Below the pieces are notes generated by a model. That model was given only the letters and a program-made list of their open reading frames with translations, searched no databases and was not told where the DNA came from. From Acetobacteraceae bacterium (GTDB taxonomy: Bacteria > Pseudomonadota > Alphaproteobacteria > Acetobacterales > Acetobacteraceae): a stretch of 15,230 nt of DNA. Shown here one piece after another: positions 1 to 6,138 of this stretch; the stretch's first letter is position 1; each line of letters starts with the position of its first letter. The stretch spans positions 6,989 through 22,218 of the forward strand of contig PLSZ01000144.1 in the NCBI GenBank assembly GCA_003164305.1, written 5' to 3'. The position numbers and the translations under genes are program-made.

Positions 1-161
1 CGCGCATCCAGGCGATCGACATGGGGCGCCGCGGCTTGCACGATGAGGGCGCGAAGCTGATGACCGACCGGTTGGCCGGCAAGATCGACATCGATTTCGA
101 TACCGCGCGGCGGCTGTTCACCCTGGTTTGCGTGCTGGCGCAGCGGGTCTCGGCGCGATGA
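1..161 (+). CDS. UPF0262 family protein, C-terminal part (5' end outside window)
   Basis: The window opens inside a reading frame (codons from base 3) that ends at TGA 159-161 and shows 52 residues. The segment [18 protein letters not shown] followed by an RLAGK...[15 protein letters not shown] stretch is the signature C-terminus of UPF0262, a family of about 150-160 residues of unknown function found mainly in Alphaproteobacteria. No catalytic motif is known to me, so no function is assigned. Its stop overlaps an ATG at 158-160 and lies 10 bp before the mtnA start, so it is probably cotranscribed with mtnA. Family assignment is from recognition of the conserved tail; about two thirds of the protein cannot be seen. 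Confidence 0.85.
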   Translation, partial: RIQAIDMGRRGLHDEGAKLMTDRLAGKIDIDFDTARRLFTLVCVLAQRVSAR

Positions 162-175
162 AAGTGGCCCGATGA
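158..175 (+). other. Five-codon minicistron bridging UPF0262 and mtnA
   Basis: ATG at 158-160 overlaps the UPF0262 stop as ATGA; the frame reads MKVAR and stops at TGA 173-175, which overlaps the mtnA ATG (172-174), again as ATGA. It also sits in a short near-duplication of GATGAA(A)GTGG. Ribosomes terminating on UPF0262 could restart here and be handed on to mtnA. It may equally be chance in an operon junction. Seen directly in the sequence; function is inference. Confidence 0.3.
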
Positions 176-1260
176 AGGTGGGGGGCGTCCCGTATCGGTC
201 GGTGTGGGTCGATCCCGACGATCGCTGGTCGGTGCGCATCTTCGATCAGACCAAATTGCCCTGGTCGTTGGACATTCCGCGGCTGACGTCCCGAGATCAG
301 GTGGCGCATGCGATCTGCTCGATGCGGGTGCGTGGCGCGCCCTTGATCGGCGCCGTCGCGGCGTATGGGTTGTGCCTGGCGTTGCGTGAGGACGCCTCGA
401 CCGCGGCGATGGAACGCGACGCCGCGCTGTTGGCCGAAACCCGGCCGACCGCGATCAACCTGCGATGGGCGCTGGATCGGATGCTGACCCGTCTGCGGAA
501 TACCGCGCCGTCCGGCCGGGTCGCCGCGGCCTATGCCGAGGCGGCCGCCATCGCCGATGAGGACGTCGCTCAGTGCGAGGCGATCGGCCGCGAGGGGCTG
601 CCGCTGATCCAGGAGATAGCCACCAAGGGCCACGTCAATGTGCTGACACATTGCAACGCCGGCTGGTTGGCGACAGTCGATTGGGGGACGGCTCTGGCGC
701 CGATCTACATGGCGCACGACGCCGGGATCGACATCCATGTCTGGGTCGATGAGACCCGCCCTCGCAACCAGGGCGCGGCGCTGACCGCCTGGGAACTCGG
801 CAGTCACGGCGTGAAGCACACGGTGATCGCCGATAACGCCGGCGGCCATTTGATGCAGCACGGAATGGTCGACCTGGCGATCGTCGGCACGGATCGGGTG
901 ACGCGGACCGGCGATGTCGCCAACAAGATCGGTACCTATCTGAAGGCCCTGGCGGCGCGCGACAACGACGTGCCGTTCTGGGTCGCGCTGCCCTCGACCA
1001 CCATCGACTGGACCGTCGCCGACGGTGTCGCTGAAATTCAGATCGAGGAACGTTCCGAGTCCGAAGTCACCGATATCACCGGCCGGATGGCGGACGGCAC
1101 CATCGCCACCGTCCGGGTCGCCGCCGCCGGCAGTCCCGGCGCCAACCCGGCGTTCGATGTCACACCGTCTCGCCTGGTCACCGGACTGATCACCGAACGC
1201 GGCCGCTGCGCCGCATCCGCGGAGGGTCTGCTTGGCCTGTTCCCCGAGCACCGTCCATAA
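172..1260 (+). CDS. mtnA: S-methyl-5-thioribose-1-phosphate isomerase
   Basis: MtnA isomerises 5-methylthioribose-1-phosphate to 5-methylthioribulose-1-phosphate in the cytosol, a step of methionine salvage from methylthioadenosine. The 362 residues are full family length (eIF2B-alpha/MtnA fold). Visible motifs are the N-terminal [13 protein letters not shown] strand, RGAP at residues 54-57, catalytic Cys161 within [18 protein letters not shown], the [18 protein letters not shown] block at 192-209, and the catalytic Asp241 in [18 protein letters not shown]. The ATG start fits the family N-terminus but has only a weak Shine-Dalgarno; the gene follows UPF0262 closely and may depend on translational coupling. 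Its 3' end overlaps the following lipoprotein gene by 29 bp. No other methionine-salvage gene (for example mtnP) is visible in the window, so which downstream branch is used cannot be told. Confidence 0.97.
   Translation: MKVGGVPYRSVWVDPDDRWSVRIFDQTKLPWSLDIPRLTSRDQVAHAICSMRVRGAPLIGAVAAYGLCLALREDASTAAMERDAALLAETRPTAINLRWALDRMLTRLRNTAPSGRVAAAYAEAAAIADEDVAQCEAIGREGLPLIQEIATKGHVNVLTHCNAGWLATVDWGTALAPIYMAHDAGIDIHVWVDETRPRNQGAALTAWELGSHGVKHTVIADNAGGHLMQHGMVDLAIVGTDRVTRTGDVANKIGTYLKALAARDNDVPFWVALPSTTIDWTVADGVAEIQIEERSESEVTDITGRMADGTIATVRVAAAGSPGANPAFDVTPSRLVTGLITERGRCAASAEGLLGLFPEHRP
1221..1226 (+). promoter_or_regulatory. Ribosome binding site fixing the TTG start of the DUF2272 lipoprotein
   Basis: GGAGGG lies 5 nt before TTG 1232-1234, inside the 3' end of mtnA. 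It is the best Shine-Dalgarno match near the frame start, and the TTG start yields a complete lipoprotein signal peptide. Confidence 0.65.
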
Positions 1261-2062
1261 TCGCCTGACGCGGTTCGGCCGCGCGTTGCTGGTGGGGATC
1301 CCGCTGTTGTCCGGTTGCTCGAATCTTTCGAATGTCCCGCCTTTCGCCAGCGTGCCGTATCAGCGGTTCTCTCGCGCCGCCGCCGTGGCCGTGGCGCTGC
1401 GCGAGTGGCGTCTGTTCGGCTCCCAGGTCAACGACGACGATCATTTGAACTGGGACAAACCCGAGCGGAATGAAGGCCTGTGGCAGCGGGTCGGCGAGTA
1501 TTGGTATGTCGGCATGCCGCCGGGCTCCCCGGAATCGCGCTGGACCGGCAAACACGACGCGTCCGGCAGGGAGTTTCCGGCGGAGGACGACGGCAACTAC
1601 GCCTGGTCCGCCGCGTTCATTTCATATGTCATGCGGATCGCCGGGGCGGGTCGCGCATTCCCCTACGCCGCCGATCACGCGTTCTATATCAACGCGGCGA
1701 AACGCATGACTTTGGGGACCGACCATGGCTGCCTGGTGACCGCCGAGCGGCCGAACGCCTACGCTCCCATCCCCGGCGATCTGATCTGTCATGGCCGCGA
1801 CCAGGCGGCTTCGTTGCGCTACGACGACCTGCCGACCGCGGCGTTGTTCCCGGCGCATTGCGACATCGTCGTCGCCGGCCCGAAGGCGGGCGCGCTACCG
1901 GGCTCCGCGGGTCCGGCGATCAGCGTGATTGGCGGCAATATTCAGGACGCGGTCACGCTGCGGCACATCCCGGTCACGGCGGATGGCAAGCTGGCGGGTC
2001 CGGACGGCGTGGTGCTGGACCAGCGGCAAACCTGGATGGCCGTGCTCCGGGTGCACGAGTAA
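1232..2062 (+). CDS. DUF2272 domain lipoprotein (NlpC/P60-like fold, probable envelope protein)
   Basis: The 276-residue product starts at TTG, chosen because GGAGGG precedes it by 5 nt and because it completes a lipoprotein signal: Arg residues 11-17, a hydrophobic stretch, then lipobox LSGC with Cys29. The mature protein carries the DUF2272 signature: [16 protein letters not shown] at about 123-138, [11 protein letters not shown] at 143-153, PGDLICHGR at 181-189, AHCDIVV at 208-214 and GGNI at 234-237. These blocks resemble the layout of CHAP/NlpC-P60 peptidases, but the position of the usual nucleophilic Cys in WCxxF is Ser126, as I recall for DUF2272 generally, so hydrolase activity is uncertain. 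Export, lipidation and envelope location are inferred from the signal. It overlaps mtnA by 29 bp and converges on aroQ with only 5 bp between stops. Confidence 0.85.
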   Translation: MACSPSTVHNRLTRFGRALLVGIPLLSGCSNLSNVPPFASVPYQRFSRAAAVAVALREWRLFGSQVNDDDHLNWDKPERNEGLWQRVGEYWYVGMPPGSPESRWTGKHDASGREFPAEDDGNYAWSAAFISYVMRIAGAGRAFPYAADHAFYINAAKRMTLGTDHGCLVTAERPNAYAPIPGDLICHGRDQAASLRYDDLPTAALFPAHCDIVVAGPKAGALPGSAGPAISVIGGNIQDAVTLRHIPVTADGKLAGPDGVVLDQRQTWMAVLRVHE

Positions 2063-2067
2063 CAGGA

Positions 2068-2538
2068 TCAGAACGAACCGGACGCTCCGATCAGCCGCGC
2101 CACCCGATGCAGGGCCAGCACGTAGCCCTGCGTGCCGCACCCAGCGATGATCCCGGTCGCCACATGCGAAACGAACGAATGGTGCCGGAACTCCTCGCGC
2201 TGATGAATGTTGGAGATGTGGACTTCCAGGATCGGCATCTCGCACATCTTCAGCGCGTCCAGGATGGCCACCGAGGTGTGACTGAACGCGGCCGGATTGA
2301 TGACGATGCCGCCGGCGATTTCCCTTGCTTCATGGATCCAGTCGATCAGTTCGTATTCGCGGTTACTCTGGTGACAGCGGATCTCAAGGCCGAGCGCGTC
2401 CCCGGCTTCACGGCAAGACTCTTCAACGTCGGCGAGGGTTTCATATCCGTAAATCTCCGGTTGGCGTTTGCCCAGGAGATTGAGGTTCGGGCCGTTCAGA
2501 ACGAACACGAGACGGGCTTTGGAGATGGTGGCGTTCAT
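2068..2538 (-). CDS. aroQ: Type II 3-dehydroquinate dehydratase
   Basis: Dehydrates 3-dehydroquinate to 3-dehydroshikimate (shikimate pathway, or catabolic entry from quinate); type II enzymes form cytosolic dodecamers. The 156 residues are normal length. Conserved motifs are NGPNLNLLG at 15-23, the catalytic Tyr30 in RQPEIYG, Asn81 and His87 in [16 protein letters not shown], the general acid His107 in [17 protein letters not shown], and GYVLAL near the C-terminus. Start: ATG 2538 is preceded by AAGGA with about 9 nt spacing. It is the last gene of a three-gene minus-strand unit, 20 bp after the aldolase-like gene. That company, away from other aro genes, makes a catabolic or duplicate role possible, but the sequence alone does not separate biosynthetic from catabolic AroQ. 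Confidence 0.95.
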   Translation of the reverse strand: MNATISKARLVFVLNGPNLNLLGKRQPEIYGYETLADVEESCREAGDALGLEIRCHQSNREYELIDWIHEAREIAGGIVINPAAFSHTSVAILDALKMCEMPILEVHISNIHQREEFRHHSFVSHVATGIIAGCGTQGYVLALHRVARLIGASGSF

Positions 2539-2558
2539 GGTGTTGAATCCTTGGGCGG

Positions 2559-3341
2559 TCAGTCCTTGTACGAAGCATCAAGCCGATCGGCCAAACGCAG
2601 GCATGCCGCCCAATCCTTGCCACCCTTCAGAAACCCGCCGGCGTTCATGAACTGGCTATGAGCGTATTCACAGGCCGCCGGACCCGGGATTGAGTAGTTG
2701 CCCTCGCCCGCCGACAACGCCGCGATCTGACCCGCGCAGGCCATTTCGAGCCAGTGATGATTGACCACGCACTCGGCGGCACTGCCGCCGCAGACCAGAA
2801 CACCGAGATTGCGCAGGATCATGAAGCTGCCGCCGTCCAGGTCGCGCAGGAGTTTCGGTGTCATGTCGTGATCGAACTCGAACCCCTCGAATTCGTGGTA
2901 TTTCATCTCGCCGTGAAACCGCAGCGCGTGCTGGTTGATCGGCAGCAGCCCGAATTTATGCGCCGCCACGCCCATGCCGTTGACCGTGTGCGTGTGCAAC
3001 GTGGCGTTCAGATCCGGACGGGACTTCAGCAGCCCGGCGTGGATGATCAGCGCGCCACCCTTGATCGTCCGGACATCGGTATCCGTGACGACGTTGCCCT
3101 CGAAGTCGGTCTTCAGCAGAGAGGACGCGGTCACCTCGGCGAACATCCAGTCGGTGCGCTTGATCAGCATGTGGTGCGACTCGCCCGGAACGCGCAGACT
3201 GAAATGATTATAGGTCATATCGTTGACGCCATAATGCGCCAGCACGCGATGCCCGGCGGCGAGTTCGACCCGGGCGTTCCATTCCTCGGGACTGACCTGG
3301 TCGCGGATGGATTTCGATGTGGAAACAAGCTGCACGGCCAT
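2559..3341 (-). CDS. Class II aldolase/adducin family protein, with a predicted zinc ligand missing
   Basis: This 260-residue protein has the class II aldolase/adducin N-terminal domain of the bacterial adducin-like branch: [20 protein letters not shown] at 34-53, ITAS-like VTASSLL at 70-76, ALIIHAGLL at 97-105, [12 protein letters not shown] at 115-126 and [11 protein letters not shown] at 175-185. In metal-dependent members three His bind Zn2+. His116 and His118 are present, but the third, normally in RNHG, is Leu179 here (codon CTC). The fuculose-aldolase catalytic Glu is also absent, as is common in adducin-like members. Activity and substrate are therefore unknown; it might be non-catalytic or use a different metal site. 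Start ATG 3341 has GGAAGGA 8 nt upstream. It lies between rhodanese (34 bp upstream) and aroQ (20 bp downstream), indicating an operon. A role as the methylthioribulose-phosphate aldolase that would follow MtnA cannot be supported. Confidence 0.88.
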   Translation of the reverse strand: MAVQLVSTSKSIRDQVSPEEWNARVELAAGHRVLAHYGVNDMTYNHFSLRVPGESHHMLIKRTDWMFAEVTASSLLKTDFEGNVVTDTDVRTIKGGALIIHAGLLKSRPDLNATLHTHTVNGMGVAAHKFGLLPINQHALRFHGEMKYHEFEGFEFDHDMTPKLLRDLDGGSFMILRNLGVLVCGGSAAECVVNHHWLEMACAGQIAALSAGEGNYSIPGPAACEYAHSQFMNAGGFLKGGKDWAACLRLADRLDASYKD

Positions 3342-3376
3342 GATGTTATCCTTCCGGTCTCATTTCTGGCGACTCA

Positions 3377-3787
3377 TTACTTCTGCCGCCACGGCAACCC
3401 CTCGGCCTTCCAGCCGGCGGTGAATCCGCGGTGACCCTCCCGGTCCGGCGGCCCCTCGAACCCATCGGCGACATTGTAAACATGGGGAAATCCCGCCGCC
3501 CGAGCCGCCTCCGCCGCCGCCAGGCTGCGCACGCCGCTGCGGCACACGAAGTAGATGTGGTGCTCCGGCGTGAATCCGGCTTCCCCCAACTGCGCCTCGA
3601 ACTTCGCGTTGCGCTGCATCGTCGGATAAACCTGCCACGGCAGCAGCACCGCCTGCTTGCCAGCCGAAGCGAGGTCCGGAACCCCAACGAAATTCCACTC
3701 CGCGTCGGTCCGAACATCCACCAGCTGCGCGTTCGGCTCGGCCTTCAGGGCTTCCCAGGTCTTTCCGGGTGAGACATTCTCGACCAT
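3377..3787 (-). CDS. Rhodanese-like domain protein (single-domain sulfurtransferase)
   Basis: A 136-residue single rhodanese domain. LVDVRTDAEW at 22-31 is the first conserved block and CRSGVRS at 82-88 is the active-site loop with Cys82, the residue that carries persulfide sulfur; VYNVADGFEG at 103-112 and the closing GW...GLPW are typical. The length, lack of a signal peptide and family suggest a cytosolic sulfurtransferase. I chose ATG 3787 (MVENVSPGKTWEAL) because it matches the usual family N-terminus; an in-frame ATG at 3811 would add eight residues and overlap the ribosome binding site of the divergent gene. It leads the operon into the aldolase-like and aroQ genes and is divergent from a cysteine synthase gene, a pairing suggesting shared sulfur metabolism (inference). 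Confidence 0.9.
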   Translation of the reverse strand: MVENVSPGKTWEALKAEPNAQLVDVRTDAEWNFVGVPDLASAGKQAVLLPWQVYPTMQRNAKFEAQLGEAGFTPEHHIYFVCRSGVRSLAAAEAARAAGFPHVYNVADGFEGPPDREGHRGFTAGWKAEGLPWRQK

Positions 3788-3811
3788 GGTTTTACTCGCT
3801 CCACCGCTCAT

Positions 3812-3816
3812 GAGGG
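3812..3816 (+). promoter_or_regulatory. Ribosome binding site fixing the cysteine synthase start
   Basis: GAGGG lies 5 nt before ATG 3822. It favours this start over the in-frame ATG at 3810 and over the longer open frame reaching back to 3657, which would run antisense through the rhodanese gene. Confidence 0.6.
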
Positions 3817-3821
3817 TTCGG

Positions 3822-4826
3822 ATGACCGCCTTGTATCACGGCTCGGCCTGGCAGGAAGACATGGTCTCGGCGATCGGCGACACGCCGCTCATCCGCCTGC
3901 GCCGCGCCTCCGAGGCCACCGGCTGCACCATTCTGGGCAAGGCCGAGTTCATGAACCCCGGCGGTTCGGTGAAAGATCGCGCTGGGCGCTACATCATCGC
4001 CGACGCCGAAAAGCGCGGCGTCCTCAAGCCCGGCGGCATCATCGTCGAGGGCACCGCCGGCAACACCGGCATTGGCCTGACCCTGGTCGGCAACGCCCGC
4101 GGTTATCGTTGCATCATCGTGATACCGGAAACCCAGAGCCAGGAGAAAATCGACTTCCTGCGGATGATTGGCGCCGACCTGCGCCTGGTGCCCGCGAAGC
4201 CGTATCGCGACCCCGGCAACTATCAGCACGTGTCCCGCCGTCTGGCAGAGGAAACCGGCGGCGTTTGGGCCAATCAGTTCGACAACCTCGCCAATCGCGA
4301 GGGCCATCGCGTCTCCACCGGGCCGGAAATCTGGCGGCAGACCGACGGTAAAATCGACGCCTTCACCTGCGCCTGCGGCACCGGCGGCACGCTGGCCGGC
4401 GTCGGCATGGCGCTGAAGGAGAAGAACCCGAACATCCGGATCGTGCTCGCCGATCCCGACGGCAGCGGGCTGTATGGCTGGGTTAAGAACAACGACCTGA
4501 CCGCGACCGGGTCCTCGATCACCGAGGGCATCGGCAATGGGCGGGTCACCGCGAACCTGGAGGGCGCGCCGATCGATGACGCCCTCCGTATTTCGGACGC
4601 GGAAGCGCTGGAACAGATCTACGACGTGCTGATCCATGAGGGGCTGTCGGTGGGCACGTCCTCAGGCATTAACATCGCCGCCGCGATCCGGGTGGCGAAG
4701 TCGTTGGGGCCGGGACACACCGTGGTAACGATGTTGTGCGACGGCGGAGCGCGCTACGCGTCGAAGCTGTTCAATCCGCCCTACCTGCGTGAGAAGGGCT
4801 TGCCGGTGCCCGCCTGGATGGCCTGA
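3822..4826 (+). CDS. cysK: Cysteine synthase family PLP enzyme (O-acetylserine sulfhydrylase type)
   Basis: A fold-type II PLP enzyme of 334 residues. It should condense O-acetylserine with sulfide to give cysteine. Motifs: GDTPLIRL at 19-26, the PLP Schiff-base lysine Lys51 in NPGGSVKDRAG, the substrate loop GTAGNTGIGL at 77-86 (classical CysK has TSGNTG), ANQFDN at 150-155, the PLP-phosphate loop CGTGGTLAGV at 185-194, ITEGIG at 233-238 and the PLP-ring serine region TSSGIN at 279-284. The GTAGNTG loop, the ANQFDN block and the C-terminal LFNP..L..KGLPVP tail place it in a subgroup annotated as cysteine synthase A but distinct from E. coli CysK; cystathionine beta-synthase-like activity is an alternative. 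The promoter must lie within or near the 34-bp gap to the divergent rhodanese. Confidence 0.9.
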   Translation: MTALYHGSAWQEDMVSAIGDTPLIRLRRASEATGCTILGKAEFMNPGGSVKDRAGRYIIADAEKRGVLKPGGIIVEGTAGNTGIGLTLVGNARGYRCIIVIPETQSQEKIDFLRMIGADLRLVPAKPYRDPGNYQHVSRRLAEETGGVWANQFDNLANREGHRVSTGPEIWRQTDGKIDAFTCACGTGGTLAGVGMALKEKNPNIRIVLADPDGSGLYGWVKNNDLTATGSSITEGIGNGRVTANLEGAPIDDALRISDAEALEQIYDVLIHEGLSVGTSSGINIAAAIRVAKSLGPGHTVVTMLCDGGARYASKLFNPPYLREKGLPVPAWMA

Positions 4827-4850
4827 ACGCCAGGGGTCCCGCCCCGACCC
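4822..4850 (+). repeat. Copy 1 of a 22-bp 3'-end element, with short hairpin
   Basis: Bases 4822-4843 match bases 10451-10472 at 20 of 22 positions (core CGCCAGGGGTC). This copy includes the cysteine synthase stop codon (4824-4826). Here it can form a 5-bp hairpin, GGGTC 4834-4838 with GACCC 4846-4850, without a T tract. It may be a weak terminator, or a short dispersed (REP-like) repeat attached to gene ends. Confidence 0.5.
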
Positions 4851-5233
4851 GAAGCGACAGGAGAAGTATCCGCGACGGGCGGCGGAGTGCGAGGCATTGG
4901 TCGGCTCGCCGTACGAAACCGCTCCGATCGTGGACTGAATCATCGAGCCAGGCCGGCGGCGCCGTCGGACAGGCCACGTGATATCGCGGGCCGACGGGAT
5001 TAAATCTCTGTCCGTGCCACGAGGTACGCAGCAGCGCCCGCCCTTCACATTGGAATGGTGGCCCGCCACATTGAAGCGACAGTGTCACACCCGTCCAGTC
5101 AGGGTCGCGCGGGTGAGACGGCCGGTACGGCCAGACGGGGGCGCCACGCGCATCGAAGGTCCGCGATCCCGCCGCCGGGTCGCTCGCCGGCGCGGCCGGT
5201 GATTATGCCGCCAACCATCCACGGAGTGAAAGC
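4827..5233. other. Non-coding stretch with tandem 21-nt-spaced near repeats
   Basis: I see no convincing gene in these 407 bases: open frames on both strands lack recognisable motifs. The notable structure is GCCCTTCACATTGGAA (5040-5055) followed at 21-nt spacing by GCCCGCCACATTGAAG (5061-5076). Closely spaced terminal repeats of about this length occur at ends of some IS families (IS21-like), so this could be a relic end, but no transposase remnant is recognised. The stretch probably also holds the promoter for the gene at 5234; I could not pick out a convincing -35/-10 pair. Confidence 0.4.
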
Positions 5234-5992
5234 ATGTCCGGAAGCGTCGACCAAGACGACGATGACGACGATATCGACGAAGCCATCAACGGCGCCTGGG
5301 TCAACGTGCCCAGCGCGTTCAGTTGGGACGGACGCACGCTGCGCGGTGGGGGCACCTCCAAAACTGTCGCAACGGTGGGCAACACGGTCAGTGGCGTCGG
5401 CATGTCGGCGGCGCAATTGGGAACCCATACCTCGTCTCTCGCGGTCGCGGGCGCGGTGGCGGCCGGCGCGGCGGTCTCGGCCACCGGCCTGGGGCTGGTC
5501 ATCGTCGGCGGCGTCCTCACGTTGGGCTCGATGGCGACCTCCGGCACGGCGATGGTGAAAACCACCGCGCACGTCATCGCGCTCAAGAAAATCCGCTCCA
5601 ACCTGGGCAAATTCTCCGGCTGCAAATGCATGTCGGGCGCCAGAGTGAACTCCGAAATGGCGCACGACCACACCTGGATCGCGACCAAGGTGCTCGACTA
5701 CATTATCAGCCAAAAGACCGAAAAAGCCGTCAAGAAAGGCTTGGGCACCCTGCCGGGCGTCGGCCTGCTGACCAGCGGCTACCGCCTCGCGCGGTATATG
5801 TTCAAGAAGGACCGGGGTAAGAAGCGCGGTTATTACGCCTATGTGCTGACCCGGCATCTGGTCACGCACGATTGTGCTTTGGCCGGCGCGATCGTGGGCG
5901 AGTTGTTCTCGGTCGATGAGATGCTGACGATCCGCATGTTCGATACCGACAAGTCGTCGGAAGTCGTGGCGAAGAAGATGAAGTCGGTGTGA
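5234..5992 (+). CDS. Hypothetical protein with Asp run and long uncharged Gly/Ala-rich segment
   Basis: Not recognised. ATG 5234 is supported by GGAG at 5223-5226 (7 nt spacing). The 252 residues have no N-terminal signal peptide. They begin with an acidic patch (six Asp, 8-13). Between Lys43 and Lys109 there is no Lys, Arg, Asp or Glu, and residues 69-108 (GAVAAGAAVSATGLGLVIVG core) form a Gly/Ala-rich, glycine-zipper-like segment long enough for two membrane-spanning helices. The C-terminal half (110-252) is basic and soluble-looking, with Cys130-Lys-Cys132, a Lys-rich turn (KKDRGKKRG near 191-199), Cys214 and a KKMKSV tail. The pattern resembles membrane-inserting hairpins of effectors, pore formers or small membrane-remodelling proteins, but no family is claimed. 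It stands alone, spaced 407 bp from cysK and ending at a terminator-like hairpin. Base usage matches its neighbours. Confidence 0.75.
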   Translation: MSGSVDQDDDDDDIDEAINGAWVNVPSAFSWDGRTLRGGGTSKTVATVGNTVSGVGMSAAQLGTHTSSLAVAGAVAAGAAVSATGLGLVIVGGVLTLGSMATSGTAMVKTTAHVIALKKIRSNLGKFSGCKCMSGARVNSEMAHDHTWIATKVLDYIISQKTEKAVKKGLGTLPGVGLLTSGYRLARYMFKKDRGKKRGYYAYVLTRHLVTHDCALAGAIVGELFSVDEMLTIRMFDTDKSSEVVAKKMKSV

Positions 5993-5995
5993 GGT

Positions 5996-6016
5996 GAGGT
6001 CGTAGCGGCCGACCTC
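5996..6016 (+). terminator. Hairpin after the hypothetical gene
   Basis: GAGGTCG (5996-6002) pairs perfectly with CGACCTC (6010-6016) across a 7-nt loop, 3 bp after the stop codon. There is no T tract, so it may be a weak or Rho-assisted terminator or an mRNA-end stabiliser. Confidence 0.5.
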
Positions 6017-6065
6017 GTTCGATCCGGTCGTTTGCGTGAGCCGACGAGATCGCCGAACGAACGCG

Positions 6066-6083
6066 GTCCCGGCATGCTGGGAC
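6066..6083. other. Small near-palindromic hairpin in the convergent spacer
   Basis: GTCCCGG (6066-6072) pairs with CTGGGAC (6077-6083) with one G-T wobble around a CATG loop. It lies between two stronger hairpins in a convergent intergenic region; probably part of a two-way termination zone. Confidence 0.35.
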
Positions 6084-6100
6084 CTCGCCGGGGCTTGCGT

Positions 6101-6131
6101 CGGGCGGCGCCCGGACGTCGCGCGCCGCCCG
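6101..6131 (-). terminator. Strong GC hairpin after the LivJ-type gene
   Basis: CGGGCGGCGC (6101-6110) and GCGCCGCCCG (6122-6131) form a perfect 10-bp stem with an 11-nt loop, 7 bp beyond the minus-strand stop codon at 6139. No T run follows on the minus strand, so efficiency as an intrinsic terminator is uncertain. Confidence 0.5.
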
Positions 6132-6138
6132 TGCCGTG

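Noticed and set aside
118..1251. Long minus-strand open frame opposite mtnA
   Set aside because: Its composition (Gly, Arg, Asp, Pro-rich without motifs) is that of an antisense shadow in high-GC coding DNA, and mtnA is certain.
1480..2661. Plus-strand 393-residue open frame across the lipoprotein and aroQ
   Set aside because: It overlaps two well-supported genes in other frames and shows no domain.
172..3341. mtnA plus the class II aldolase as a methylthioadenosine-to-DHAP shunt
   Set aside because: They are on opposite strands in separate units, the aldolase is of the longer adducin-like type and lacks a zinc ligand, and no MTA phosphorylase gene is present.
3657..3821. N-terminal extension of the cysteine synthase
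   Set aside because: It runs antisense through the rhodanese gene, while ATG 3822 has GAGGG 5 nt upstream and matches the family start.
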